From NCBI GenBank assembly GCA_015491245.1, contig WFWH01000007.1, positions 1-35,369 on the forward strand: a stretch of DNA of 35,369 nt, given 5' to 3'. The position numbers and the translations under genes are program-made. Origin of the DNA: Patescibacteria group bacterium (GTDB taxonomy: Bacteria > Patescibacteriota > Minisyncoccia > Phycocordibacterales > UBA12088). Within the stretch, counting starts at the first letter, position 1; each line of letters starts with the position of its first letter. Of the stretch, positions 22,662 to 32,550 are shown piece after piece. The notes under the pieces are model-generated. The model saw only the letters and a list, made by a program, of their open reading frames with translations. It made no database searches and was not told the DNA's origin.

Positions 22662-25600
22662 TTACGCTTTCCCTTGCTGGTTCTGCCGCGGCACTGCCTC
22701 CTGCAGGCGCGCAATCCACTGGCGCAGTGTCTCATCCTTGCGCGGCATAAGCGGGCGCAGCGCTTCTTCCCACTGCCCCTCGCCTGTGCGGGCCACCGCA
22801 CGCTGCATAAGGCGCGCTGCGTGATGATAGAGCAACATACGGTCCGCTTCTTCCGAGAACTGCCTGATCTGGCGCATCAGCCGGTCTCGCTCTTGTTTTA
22901 ATTGCAGCTTTTTTCGCGCCACCCTCTCTGTGCCTTGAAGCCACTGCCATATTTTTGCCACTCCCCGAGGGTTGTCCAGCCGCTCCGCGTTGCGCTCAAC
23001 CTCGCGCAGGTGGTGATTAAGGGAGTCTATAGTGGCAAGGATAATGGCGCGCTGGCTGTCAAAGGTTTCCGCCGCGGGTGCGGGCTTCGCCTCGCGCACC
23101 CCAACCGGCCGCGGGCGCGCGGGGTGGAGCGCTGCCAAAAAATCGTGTGCAGGATCTTCTGCGTGGCGCTGCAGCACTTCCGCGAGGTGTTCCCTTTCGG
23201 CGTATATTTCGTGCTGCTCTTTTTCCTCGGAAGTGCGCACAGCCTCCGCGGAAAGGGGCGCGGCGGTGGCGCGCGGCGGGCTCTCTCGCTCATTTGCGGC
23301 CTCGGCGCCGCGCGCGGGCGCCTCCGCTGGTGCTGCACCGGCCGCATGCCCTTCGGCGCCCGTGAGTTGCGCACGGAGCTCTTTCATCCACGTGCGCACA
23401 TTTTCTGCGCGCCACGCGAGCTCTTTCTGAAATGCCGCGGCACGGCGCTCCGTAGGAGTTCCGTCTTCGTCTTTAAGCTTCCCTTCTTTAAAGCGCGCAA
23501 AACGGCCCAGCACCCGTTCCAAATGCGCCATCTCCTTCTTCAGCGGACCATAGAGAAAATGCTGCGCCGGATCTTTGCCCTCCTTTTGCATTTCCGCCAT
23601 AAAGGCGAAGAAGTCGCGCTGCGCGGCACGCGCCGCCTCTTCAGGATCACGTGCGCCAGATTCAAGGTGCGCAGAAGCGCCCTCCGCGTAAGGTGCAGTG
23701 CGCGAGGTGTCCCCTGATTTTGGTTCCTCCTGGGAGTGGCCACCCCCCTCTGTGTGCCCACCAAGCACACGTTGCACGGCCGCTATCAGGGGGCGCAATG
23801 CCGCATTGCACTGTGCAATCCTCTGCCGCTTCTCTTCCAATTGTGCCAGGTAGCGCATGTTGCTCCTGGCATCATGCCCCGATCCTGTATTGCGTGCCTC
23901 ACGAAATTCCTGTACCGCCTGCGCGAGCGCACCGACCGCGGCAAGAAAACGCCGCACCTCTTCCTTCCCTGCAAGATCCTGCGCGCGGAGCTGCAATTCC
24001 TGCACCAATCCCTCGCTCACTCGCAGGAGATCCTCTGCCTCTGCAGGTGCAGGTTTGGCGTAAGGGGCAGCTTCCGGGTGAGCGGATGCAGCCTCTTTTT
24101 CAGGCGCTTCCCGCGCTCTTTCCGCTGCTTCGGCCGCGGGAACGGCGCCGGAATCCGCATCGCCGCGCCTAACCGCCTCTGCCGCTTTTTGTGTTGCCGC
24201 TGCTGCCTGCGGCTGTGGCGGGGCGAATCCCGCACCACGTGCTGTTGCCTCTTGCTCCCCGGAGTGCCGTGGTTCCTCCATGGCGGCGCGCACGTGCGCC
24301 AATAGCGCCTCTATGCGCGCCACCTTTTCCCTTGCCTCATCGGCAAACAAGTTAGGGGTATAGTAAGGGTTAGCATTCCCTGCCGCGGCATTTTGCTCAT
24401 CCCGGCGCGCCTCTTCCTCGTAGCGCTCTTTCAGTGCCGTTAAGGAGCGCACCAGTGCGGCATATTCCTCTTGTGCCTTGCGCAAATCTTTTTCAAGGTT
24501 TGCTGCGCGCCTTCCTGACTCGGATGCTTCGTATGCTTCCCACTGCTCTTCATAATCTTCCGCGCTCAATGCCGCTATAGCCTTGGGCTTGTGGCGCTCT
24601 TCTCCCTCAAGCGCAGCGCGCAGTTTCCGTATCTTGTCTGCCAGCGCCTTCGCGCGGCGCGGCGCATCCCTCAGTAGGGTGCGCTCCTCGCACTCTTGCA
24701 AAAGAGGGCGCAGCGCCTCGGAAAACTCTCTGGTTGCTGCAGCGACATTGCGGCGCGCCGCCGCCACCTCTGCCGCATGTTCCTTTTCCTCTTCGGGAGA
24801 AGTGGCGAGTGCGCGCTGCTCGCTCAAATGGATAAATTTATTGAGGGCATGCTGCAGCGCATCCCGCGCGCGCAGGAAAGAGATAAACATTCCCCGCACC
24901 TCAGCCACACTCACGCCGCTTTGCGCCAAACGCGCCTCTATTTTTTGGCGCCAATTCCTAACCTCTTCCAGCGCCTTACGCGCCTTAGAAACATCCAGTG
25001 TTGCCTCGCCGCGCGCTTCCGGAAGCGGCGTTTCCGGTGCAGGCGCTTCGGGTGCGGAGGATTCTTTTCCATTTTCAGCGGGTGCGGCCGCACCCAGCAC
25101 ATGGTAAAGGTGGGTGAGCTTCTCTTTCGCAACATTGGCTCGCTCCACCAATATTTCCCTCTCTGCGGTATTTCTCTTTCTCGCTTTTTGCAGCGCTTCC
25201 GCCCTCTGTACCGCCTCGGCTACTGCCTTGCGCGCAGTGGCCCACGCGCCGCCGTGGCGCCGGTCAAACTCCTTCAATGAGCCATATCTCGCCCTTATCT
25301 GTGTGCGCGCGCCGTCAAGCTCCTCGTTAAGTACGGCTGCGAGCGCCACAAACGCGTGCTTTCTTGCTTTCTCTTCGCCACAGGCGGCAATCGCATCGTC
25401 AAGCGCTTGCAATCGCAGAGGACGCAATGCCCCAGCCGCTTCTTTTCGCCGCTCCGGTGGCGCCTCCTCTGAAGCTTGCGCTGGCTTTGGTTTTTCCTTC
25501 TCGGGCGGCATGGCCGGCGGAGCTGTTTTTTGCTCCGCCGGCGCGGCGCCATGCGCGCGCACTGCATTAATGATTTCCCGCTCAAGAGCAGCCACTTCTC

Positions 25601-27533
25601 CTTCCCACACCTTTGCGCGTTCCTTGAGCCACGTGGAGATATCCTCCCCCTTCTGCGAACCATTCTCCTGCAGACGTGCGGCCACTTCGCCCTTAAACCT
25701 CTCCTCCATTGCTTGCACTCTTTCCTCAAGTGCACGTGCCAACTCCGGCGCGCCCACGCGCCGCGCCAAGCCCCGCAAGAGGAACATGCGTGCCGCAAGC
25801 GGCTTTTCTATATGGTCCTGCTCACCGCGCTGCACCTTTTCTAGGATCTCTTCCTTTTCAGAACTTTGCACCCTCTCAGCCCCGAGTATCTCCCCAAAAA
25901 CGCGCTTGAGGCCGACAAGCGCTTCCACCCTCTCTCTCAAAACTTCCGCCTGAGCGGCAATATCCCGAAGTGCCGCAAAGCGCTGCGCAAGCCGCGTACA
26001 CGCTTTCTCTTTTTCCTCCTCCGCTGCGTGGCCATCATTCACCGTCTTGGTATCGGCAATGATTTCCCGTGCGAGGCGATCTTTTTCCTCCCTCAGAGAC
26101 GCAGCAGCATCTTTAATTTCATCCGCAAGCGCAAACGCGGGCACCTCCCCCTTTTGCCCACGTGGCGTTTTTTCCTTATTTTCCGTACCCAATTCCGGGT
26201 ACCATCCACGCAGCGCCTCGTTGTAGCACGCCCACGCAAGGCTGGCTATTCTCCTCTCCGGCGCACGTTCCTCTTTGAGAAGCCGCAGCGCATCGTTGAG
26301 GTTCCCGTCCACCTGTCGCGCCCACTTGGCAAGCGCTCCTTTTTCCGGCCGCATTGGTTCACCTTTTACACGCTCCGATGCAGCGACAGTGCCGCGCCCG
26401 GCAGTGCGCCCTTCCTCATCTGCAATCCCTCCTCCTTCTCCGCCGTGTAAGTCCTCTTCTGTACGCGTGCGGCGCACGCGGAAGCGGCGCCTTCCGGCAG
26501 GAGGCGCGGGCGTGCCCTCGGCTGCTTCTTCATCCGCGCGTGACACAGCGCGCGCCCCGCCCTCTTCCGCGACCTTTGAGAGCTTAGGAGACGCAGCGGG
26601 CTTCCCCTCCTCTGCCTCTGCAAGCTCCGGTGCTACTTTTGCCGACGCGTGGGGTTGCGTTTCCTCTCCGGCCCGCGGTACCGCGGGCGCGCTGCGCTCC
26701 TCGGACACGGCGCGCTGCGCTCCCGCCACGGCACCTTCACTCCGCTTCTCTTTTAAAAGGGCGCGCAACCTTTTCTCTCTTTCCGCACCCGTCAAGGGCG
26801 GCGAGGAAGCACGTGCGGGCTTTGCCTGGGCGACTAAGCGGGCGGCATGTGCCGCATGTACGGCGGCTTTCCAAAACTTATTCCTCTCACTCACACTGGC
26901 GCTCCCCCCTTTTTCAAATGGGCGCAATCCCTCTTGCGCTCTCTGCAGTATCTGTTGCGCCACAACCCCGCGCTGTGGTGCGCCACCCCCTCTCTTTTTC
27001 TTTCCCTCATCGGGAATAGAGGGTGACTGCTGCTCACCGATCTCCTCCAGCAGTTCCTTCAAGAGCGTGCTCTGCATGGAGTTATAAGTGCGCTGCAATT
27101 CTTCTTCAAAATTGGTAAGCGCGTGCTGGCACTGTTCCAGTGCTTCGTTGCTGGGAAGAATTTCCTTGAGCTCCTCCTCAAATCCATGCGGCTTCTTTTT
27201 TCCTGCAGCCGCACTTTTTTGGGCCACCGCTTCTATTTTGGAAAACGCTGCTTCATCCCACTTCTTTTTTTCTGGAAGCGCCACACCCCACAGAAAGTCC
27301 CGAAATTCTTCCTGTTCCTTCTTATCCTGCAGTTCTCTGAAGAAATCTTCCGCGCGCTTGCGTGCCTCTGCAATCTCCGCGCAGCGCGCCACCGCTGCCG
27401 CCACGCGCTCCGCTTCTGCGGCGCGGTGCGGCACTGTGCGCTTTTTTTCCGCAGCGGGAGCGGACGGGCTCTCTTCGCGCGAGGCCGGTTTTTTTTCGGG
27501 ATTTGGCTGGGGCGGTTTTTCTTGGTGTGCCAT
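22662..27533 (-). CDS. Giant Ala/Glu/Arg-rich helical protein, 1623 aa, unknown function
   Basis: The longest gene in the window. No signal peptide, membrane helix or enzymatic motif is visible, so it is probably cytoplasmic. The sequence alternates charged helical blocks of about 100-200 residues with Ala/Pro/Glu/Gly-rich linkers, roughly at 255-400, 700-750, 855-885, 1130-1220 and 1440-1480. A short theme recurs in some blocks: FRDFLWGVALPEKKKW, DPAQHFLYGPLKKEM and DPAHDFLAALHPARP. The ATG at 27533 follows AGAGG closely. Base composition and codon use match its neighbours, which argues against recent transfer. I recognise no family. Possible roles include a scaffold or filament-forming protein, but nothing shown here proves it. 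Confidence 0.8.
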   Translation of the reverse strand: MAHQEKPPQPNPEKKPASREESPSAPAAEKKRTVPHRAAEAERVAAAVARCAEIAEARKRAEDFFRELQDKKEQEEFRDFLWGVALPEKKKWDEAAFSKIEAVAQKSAAAGKKKPHGFEEELKEILPSNEALEQCQHALTNFEEELQRTYNSMQSTLLKELLEEIGEQQSPSIPDEGKKKRGGGAPQRGVVAQQILQRAQEGLRPFEKGGSASVSERNKFWKAAVHAAHAARLVAQAKPARASSPPLTGAEREKRLRALLKEKRSEGAVAGAQRAVSEERSAPAVPRAGEETQPHASAKVAPELAEAEEGKPAASPKLSKVAEEGGARAVSRADEEAAEGTPAPPAGRRRFRVRRTRTEEDLHGGEGGGIADEEGRTAGRGTVAASERVKGEPMRPEKGALAKWARQVDGNLNDALRLLKEERAPERRIASLAWACYNEALRGWYPELGTENKEKTPRGQKGEVPAFALADEIKDAAASLREEKDRLAREIIADTKTVNDGHAAEEEKEKACTRLAQRFAALRDIAAQAEVLRERVEALVGLKRVFGEILGAERVQSSEKEEILEKVQRGEQDHIEKPLAARMFLLRGLARRVGAPELARALEERVQAMEERFKGEVAARLQENGSQKGEDISTWLKERAKVWEGEVAALEREIINAVRAHGAAPAEQKTAPPAMPPEKEKPKPAQASEEAPPERRKEAAGALRPLRLQALDDAIAACGEEKARKHAFVALAAVLNEELDGARTQIRARYGSLKEFDRRHGGAWATARKAVAEAVQRAEALQKARKRNTAEREILVERANVAKEKLTHLYHVLGAAAPAENGKESSAPEAPAPETPLPEARGEATLDVSKARKALEEVRNWRQKIEARLAQSGVSVAEVRGMFISFLRARDALQHALNKFIHLSEQRALATSPEEEKEHAAEVAAARRNVAAATREFSEALRPLLQECEERTLLRDAPRRAKALADKIRKLRAALEGEERHKPKAIAALSAEDYEEQWEAYEASESGRRAANLEKDLRKAQEEYAALVRSLTALKERYEEEARRDEQNAAAGNANPYYTPNLFADEAREKVARIEALLAHVRAAMEEPRHSGEQEATARGAGFAPPQPQAAAATQKAAEAVRRGDADSGAVPAAEAAERAREAPEKEAASAHPEAAPYAKPAPAEAEDLLRVSEGLVQELQLRAQDLAGKEEVRRFLAAVGALAQAVQEFREARNTGSGHDARSNMRYLAQLEEKRQRIAQCNAALRPLIAAVQRVLGGHTEGGGHSQEEPKSGDTSRTAPYAEGASAHLESGARDPEEAARAAQRDFFAFMAEMQKEGKDPAQHFLYGPLKKEMAHLERVLGRFARFKEGKLKDEDGTPTERRAAAFQKELAWRAENVRTWMKELRAQLTGAEGHAAGAAPAEAPARGAEAANERESPPRATAAPLSAEAVRTSEEKEQHEIYAEREHLAEVLQRHAEDPAHDFLAALHPARPRPVGVREAKPAPAAETFDSQRAIILATIDSLNHHLREVERNAERLDNPRGVAKIWQWLQGTERVARKKLQLKQERDRLMRQIRQFSEEADRMLLYHHAARLMQRAVARTGEGQWEEALRPLMPRKDETLRQWIARLQEAVPRQNQQGKA

Positions 27534-27593
27534 ACCTCTACACGGCTAGCTTAACGTATCTCCCGATAAAAAGCAGCAGCAATCATGCACACT

Positions 27594-28952
27594 TCACGTG
27601 CGGACCAGCGCAAGGCGGCGCGCCACATAGGGCGTGAGCGGCGGCTCAATGAGCAGGGTATACAGGATCACCCACATCCCCACCGCAAAGATGAACTCGC
27701 TCCCCGCAACTCCTGAAGCGAGCGCCACCAGCATGAGAATCGCGGGAATGGCACCCGTCTCCCGAATGAAGCTGAGGAACATGAGCTCCCGCCACGTGAA
27801 TACCGCCTCGTCCCGCACCATCCAGGGGAGCAGGCTGATAAACACCACCAAGGGGCGCACGAAAAACATAAATACCACTGCCGCCACCGCACCGACGGCG
27901 GCCGTTGCCGCAAGCGCGGAGAGCGGCACCACCGCCCCCAAGAGCACAAAAATGACCGGTTTGATAAAGCTGTCCACAAACGTTTCAAAAAATGCGCGCA
28001 CTTCTTTGGTGGCGTGCCGCCCGTCATAGAGCAACCCCGCCACAAACGCCGCCAAAAATCCCGACCCGCCCACCAAACTTCCCAAGGCGAACATGAGGAT
28101 GGGAACGGAAAAAAAGAGCGCGGGATCCGACCAGTGGCGCTTGCTCCGCGCAAGGGAATCGGACCACCGCCCCAACAGCCACGCGCCGAATACGCCGGTT
28201 GCCACACCCCATACTATTTCCAATGTAATGGATTCCACCACCCCGCGCGAGAGCAGAGGCGAAAATTCCACCAGCACAGACCCCGCGCCTGCGGCCGCGA
28301 GCGCCCCCACCAGAAAAAAGCGCGTGACAATGGTTCCCGCAACATCGTTCACCGCGCTTTCCGAGAGCGCGATGTCCCGCAAAAAGGGCTTTTTGAGGCT
28401 GAGATTCTTCAGTGTGGGCAGCAGCGCGGTGGGATCAATGGAAGAGAGAATGGCGGCCGTGAGCAAGAGCGTTATCGCTGGCACGGAAAACCCAAAAAAG
28501 GGCACGAACAGCTCCAGTGCCAGCGCAAACAAGAGCACGGTAAGCAGCGTCCCGACGAGGGAAATGCTGGCAATGGGGGCGAGGTAGCGCGTGAAATTCT
28601 TAAAGGGCACCTCCACGCCTCCAGCAAACAGCACAAACGCCGCGAGCAGCTCCACCACCACGAGCAATGCCGCGCCGTTTTCCGTAAAGAGAGCAAAGGC
28701 AGGCTGCAGCGCCACCCCGAAAAGAATGGCCCACACAAACGAGGGAATCACGGTGCGCGGCGCAAAATAGTTAAGGGTGTATCCCGTCAAAAACAGCACG
28801 CCAAGAGAAAGATACAACCCCTCGGGCACCTTCTGAAACACTGCTGCCGCGCCCGGCAACGCGCGCAACACCCCCGCGAGCAAAAATGCCGCCGCAACCA
28901 GCAAAAGGTACGGTTTCCAGTAAGACGCGACGCGCAGCCCTTGCGTGGCCAT
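27594..28952 (-). CDS. Cation:proton antiporter, NhaP/CPA1-like
   Basis: 452 aa, about 12 membrane segments. It would exchange Na+ or K+ for H+. The ion-binding signatures are SSIDPTALLPTL, with the DP pair in the unwound helix, and ALSESAVNDVAG, which matches the ES-xx-ND motif of the CPA1 group. No cytoplasmic regulatory domain follows; it ends at YVARRLALVRT. The track start at 28964 lies within the probable -10, so I prefer ATG 28952 (MATQGLRV), where transcription from TATGAT would begin. Confidence 0.88.
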   Translation of the reverse strand: MATQGLRVASYWKPYLLLVAAAFLLAGVLRALPGAAAVFQKVPEGLYLSLGVLFLTGYTLNYFAPRTVIPSFVWAILFGVALQPAFALFTENGAALLVVVELLAAFVLFAGGVEVPFKNFTRYLAPIASISLVGTLLTVLLFALALELFVPFFGFSVPAITLLLTAAILSSIDPTALLPTLKNLSLKKPFLRDIALSESAVNDVAGTIVTRFFLVGALAAAGAGSVLVEFSPLLSRGVVESITLEIVWGVATGVFGAWLLGRWSDSLARSKRHWSDPALFFSVPILMFALGSLVGGSGFLAAFVAGLLYDGRHATKEVRAFFETFVDSFIKPVIFVLLGAVVPLSALAATAAVGAVAAVVFMFFVRPLVVFISLLPWMVRDEAVFTWRELMFLSFIRETGAIPAILMLVALASGVAGSEFIFAVGMWVILYTLLIEPPLTPYVARRLALVRT

Positions 28953-28959
28953 ACTTCCT

Positions 28960-28965
28960 ATCATA
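28960..28965 (-). promoter_or_regulatory. -10 element of the antiporter gene
   Basis: TATGAT on the minus strand (28965-28960) lies 7 bases before ATG 28952, so the message would be leaderless or nearly so. A TTGAAA occurs upstream but 27 bp away, too far for a standard -35. Confidence 0.35.
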
Positions 28966-29062
28966 CCCCATTCACACGAGCGAAGGGGGGCTTTTCAACA
29001 GGAAGGTCCCCGCGAGCGCAACCGAGCCACACGTTTTTATGGTTTATGGTGCCATTCTCGGC

Positions 29063-31825
29063 CTATAACCCGTACTGCGCGCGTATCCTTTCCTCCACCT
29101 CCGCACGCGGCGTGCCGTAAGTGAGATACGAGAGCTGCTTGAGCTTTTCCGCCGTTTCGGGATCACCCTGGGGCGGCGGCAGAGTGCGGATGTTGAACGG
29201 ATCCTGCGGCACCCCGCGCGCCAAGAGGCGCACGTAGCAGTGGTAGTTGTCAATGTTCATAAGGTCGTGTGCGGAAAACGTGGGAGCAAAATGCTTTTCC
29301 AAAAACTGCGCATCTTCACTGCCGACGCGGAACGCGGTGAGCGACCCCACGTTACCGAACACGGAATCGCGGATGCCCTCCTCCAGTTGCGCGAGGTACT
29401 GGTGGGCGACCGTGAGCGAGAGCGCGTACTTGCGCGCCTCAGAAAAAATGGCGGAGATGGAATCGGTGGTGACATTTTGGAACTCGTCAATATAGAGGAA
29501 GAACGGCGGTTTCTCTCCCACCATATCAACGCGCGAGAGCGCCGCCATAAGGAATTTCCCCACCAAAATGAGGCCCAGCAAATGCGCGTTAATGTCCCCC
29601 AGCAGGCCCTTGGACAAATTGACCAAAAATATCTTGCGCGTATCCATCATTTCGCGGAAATTGAAAGAGGATTTTTGCTGGGCAATGATGGGGCGCATGA
29701 TGTCGTTGGCGGTAAACACGTCAAACTTGTTGGTGATGTAGGGAACGATGTTGGCAAGCGACGCCTCGCCGCCGGCTTTCGTTGCTATCTCTTCCCAGAA
29801 TTGGCGCACGACGGGATTGCGGCAATGGGAGAGCTTGAGGTTTCGGTACGCTTCGTTGGAGAGCACGCGCGACACGTCAAGGAGCGTATTGCCGCTCTCG
29901 GGATGCTCCAGTACCAGTGCGGTCGCGTTGCGGAAGTACTGCTCAAATGCCGGCCCCATACTCTCCGGTATGTGGCGGTAGAGCTTGCGGAAAATGCTGA
30001 ACAGCTCGTTGATGACAAAGGTTTTCTGCTCGGGGCGGTTCTGGTCATACTCCAGCATATTGAGCCCCATGACCCGCTCCATATAGCTGGGATCAAAATA
30101 CACCACATCTTTATGGCGCTTCGGCGGCACGGCGGCGAGCACATCCTGCACGTCATTGCCGTGCGGATCAATGAAGCACACCCCGTGCCCCTGGAGAATG
30201 TCTTGCACGCAGAGGTTCACCAGAAACACAGATTTGCCGGTGCCGGTTTGTCCGATGACGTACAGGTGCCGCATCCGGTCGGCGGTGGTGAGATACACGC
30301 GGGTGGTCCTGCCCCGAAACTCGTTCACCCCCAGCAGGGTGCCCTCCTGCGGCAGGGAAAGCGGCGGCGCAACTTCGGCGGATTTGCTCTGCCGAAACTC
30401 CGGCGAGGCATGGATGAGCGCCGGATCGGGAAAATGCATCAGGCTCGCCGCCTCGCGCAGGGAGAGGGGCAGCGCTTCGGCGGTAAGGAAGCGGCGAAAG
30501 ATAATGGCGCGTACTGCCTCCCGCTTGCGCCGCGGCGGCGCCGGCACGAAGCGAAATCCGTTCCCCCCGACCAAATCAAACTGGTTGAAGCTGGAGAGAA
30601 TCTCGTGCAGCAGCGCGCGGGCGCGCCCGCCGCGGTGCGTGGACACCGCCACACGCACATTAGCCGCCACCACGGGCGCTGCGAGTTTCTTCCGCACCAG
30701 CTCCATGGTGGTGTGGTCGGGCCCTTTGTCCTCCACTCCTTCGTCTTTTTTATCCTTCTCGCCCTTGGGAGGGAAAAAGACCTCGCGCAGGGTCGCCGCT
30801 ATCTCTCCCGTCCAGTGGTCCGGTGTGTCTTTGAGTGCTTCCTTGAGCGCCTTCCCTTTTTCCATCTTTTCCGCCACTTTCAAATAGCGCTTGGTATAGC
30901 GGTCGCCCACGGGGCGTATCACCATTTGGAACGAGGCGCCCTCTCCCTTGTCCGCCAGTTTGGAAAATACGTTAATCATCACATTGAGCGGGTCGTGGTC
31001 AAACTCCTCGTACGTTTTGAGAGGAAGAATGGGATCTTCCTTCAGGCGCGCGGAGGCAACCTCCACCTCGCCGTCGCGCACGAAAATATTGTAGTCCGCT
31101 TTTTGCTCCACCAGCCGCGCATCCGGAAACAGCCCGCCCACGTGCTTCTGGAACAGCTCTTTCCGGTCGGTCGGAACGGCAAGGTAGAGCACAATATCGG
31201 GCGCCGACTCCGCCACCGCCAGCTCTATGGAAAAATGCCGCTTACCCAGTGTCTTGGGGTCAGCAATGGAGAGCATGCCCGCGTAAAACTGCTCCATGAC
31301 GGAGATGCGCTCCTTCAGCCCCCCGGATGGGCCTGCCCGCTCCTTTTCATCCGCCACCTTGGGGAGCATGACCTCAAACAGGGTCATGTGCAGCTCATCC
31401 CACAGCGGCGTCCCCTCGCGCACATCTTTCGCCGTATACCCCTCCGCGAGGTAGCGCACCAACGCGCGATGGAAATCATCCTCCAAATGGGGGTTGCCCA
31501 TTTTTGCTACCACCGACAGCGCGTTTTTCACCCCGCGGCGCTGCACAATACCCAACAGCTCCCCCACCGCCTCGTCGTCCTCATCGGGCGGCAGATCCAA
31601 AATGATTTCGCCAATTTCATGCACATCGGCCCGATACTCGGCGCTGAGCACCCGCTCGGGCGGCACCTGCGCATACGCGCGCACCACCTCTTCGGCCGCC
31701 TCGTGCACCGGCACCTCGCGCGCCTCCCGAGCGGCGAGGCGGCGCTGCGTTTCCTCCACCTGCCGCTGCAGGTGCGCCAGCTCTTCCTGCGGATCGCTAA
31801 ACCTCTGATGGGTCTCGTGCGCCAT
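29063..31825 (-). CDS. VirD4/TraG-HerA-like ATPase, unanchored
   Basis: 920 aa, a DNA- or substrate-translocating ATPase of the FtsK-HerA superfamily. The N-terminal half (1-500) is charged, with a coiled coil at about 10-40 and no membrane helix. The ATPase half has Walker A VIGQTGTGKSVFLVNL (about 520-535), HGVCFIDPHGND, Walker B FFLYIDEFQNV (about 773-783) and AHQYLAQLEEGIRDSVFGNVG, as in conjugative coupling proteins. Classical VirD4 is anchored by two N-terminal helices; this protein lacks them, and no relaxase or type IV secretion genes lie nearby. A role in DNA handling, uptake or secretion is possible. It ends in TAG. Confidence 0.85.
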   Translation of the reverse strand: MAHETHQRFSDPQEELAHLQRQVEETQRRLAAREAREVPVHEAAEEVVRAYAQVPPERVLSAEYRADVHEIGEIILDLPPDEDDEAVGELLGIVQRRGVKNALSVVAKMGNPHLEDDFHRALVRYLAEGYTAKDVREGTPLWDELHMTLFEVMLPKVADEKERAGPSGGLKERISVMEQFYAGMLSIADPKTLGKRHFSIELAVAESAPDIVLYLAVPTDRKELFQKHVGGLFPDARLVEQKADYNIFVRDGEVEVASARLKEDPILPLKTYEEFDHDPLNVMINVFSKLADKGEGASFQMVIRPVGDRYTKRYLKVAEKMEKGKALKEALKDTPDHWTGEIAATLREVFFPPKGEKDKKDEGVEDKGPDHTTMELVRKKLAAPVVAANVRVAVSTHRGGRARALLHEILSSFNQFDLVGGNGFRFVPAPPRRKREAVRAIIFRRFLTAEALPLSLREAASLMHFPDPALIHASPEFRQSKSAEVAPPLSLPQEGTLLGVNEFRGRTTRVYLTTADRMRHLYVIGQTGTGKSVFLVNLCVQDILQGHGVCFIDPHGNDVQDVLAAVPPKRHKDVVYFDPSYMERVMGLNMLEYDQNRPEQKTFVINELFSIFRKLYRHIPESMGPAFEQYFRNATALVLEHPESGNTLLDVSRVLSNEAYRNLKLSHCRNPVVRQFWEEIATKAGGEASLANIVPYITNKFDVFTANDIMRPIIAQQKSSFNFREMMDTRKIFLVNLSKGLLGDINAHLLGLILVGKFLMAALSRVDMVGEKPPFFLYIDEFQNVTTDSISAIFSEARKYALSLTVAHQYLAQLEEGIRDSVFGNVGSLTAFRVGSEDAQFLEKHFAPTFSAHDLMNIDNYHCYVRLLARGVPQDPFNIRTLPPPQGDPETAEKLKQLSYLTYGTPRAEVEERIRAQYGL

Positions 31826-31834
31826 GTGCTACAG

Positions 31835-31840
31835 AGTATA
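31835..31840 (-). promoter_or_regulatory. -10 element of the VirD4/HerA-like gene
   Basis: TATACT on the minus strand (31840-31835), 9 bases before ATG 31825, in the 62-bp gap after the VTT gene. The leader would be only about 2 bases. No good -35 is seen at standard spacing. Confidence 0.35.
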
Positions 31841-31887
31841 TGCCATGCGGCTGCCACCCCCGAGAAATCCTGTCCACATGGAGGCAC

Positions 31888-32550
31888 TCAGGAGGCGTGC
31901 GGCGGCGCGGTGGATGTTTCGTTCCCCTTCCGTGCGCGCAGCATGCGCCACGCGCCCAGTCCCGTCAGCGCAAACACGGCGATGAGCGTGAGCACCTGCG
32001 GGAGTATCGGTAGCGCCGCGGCATAGGAAAACACAAAAGCAAACGGCGTGACCCCCAACAGGGTCGCCCAAAAATACACGCCTTGCGCAACCGTGGAAAA
32101 GAGGCCCACCGCGTAGGAGAGCACGTCCACTGGCAACAGGAGCCGCAGGAGAAAAAGGGTCCAGAAAGGGCGCTGCCCCAACAGCACGCCCACATAGGCG
32201 TCGGCGCGCTCCAGGGGCGCCACGCGCGCAACCGCCCCGCGCAACACGGAGCGGGAAAGCTCAAACGCAATTTGCGCGCCCGCGGTCCACCCCGCCACAC
32301 TCAACACCGCCGCCCACAACGGGCCCCACAGCACCACCGCCACCGGTATGAGCGGGAGCGTGGAGAACGGTGCCACCACGACGGCGGCAGCGGTAAGCAG
32401 CACGTACTCCGCCATACCCCATGGCCCGCGCAGCACTGCCGCGCTGAGGAGCGCGTCTTGGTAGCGCGCCGCGAGAAACGACACCCCTGCGAATGCCGCA
32501 ATGACCAGCGCGGCGGCGAGATACTCGCGTTCTCCCGGTTTTTTCCCCAT
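31888..32550 (-). CDS. VTT-domain (TVP38/TMEM64, DedA-like) membrane protein
   Basis: 220 aa from ATG 32550. It has about five membrane segments with the VTT/SNARE-associated core: VVAPFSTLPLIPVAVVLWGPLWAAVLSVAGWTAG, then LLLRLLLPVDVLSYAVGLF, then GVTPFAFVFSYAAALP. The family includes lipid scramblases and undecaprenyl-phosphate flippases, so a role in envelope lipid movement is a reasonable inference beside wall genes. The start codon shares one base with the stop of the upstream mreB copy (TAATG), implying coupled translation. The track start 32625 lies inside mreB and is rejected. Confidence 0.85.
   Translation of the reverse strand: MGKKPGEREYLAAALVIAAFAGVSFLAARYQDALLSAAVLRGPWGMAEYVLLTAAAVVVAPFSTLPLIPVAVVLWGPLWAAVLSVAGWTAGAQIAFELSRSVLRGAVARVAPLERADAYVGVLLGQRPFWTLFLLRLLLPVDVLSYAVGLFSTVAQGVYFWATLLGVTPFAFVFSYAAALPILPQVLTLIAVFALTGLGAWRMLRARKGNETSTAPPHAS

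Noticed and set aside
29240-32026. 928-codon open frame on the plus strand opposite the VirD4/HerA-like gene
   Set aside because: It is exactly antisense to a gene with clear Walker motifs. Its product has no recognisable domain and its openness follows from the codon bias of the real gene.
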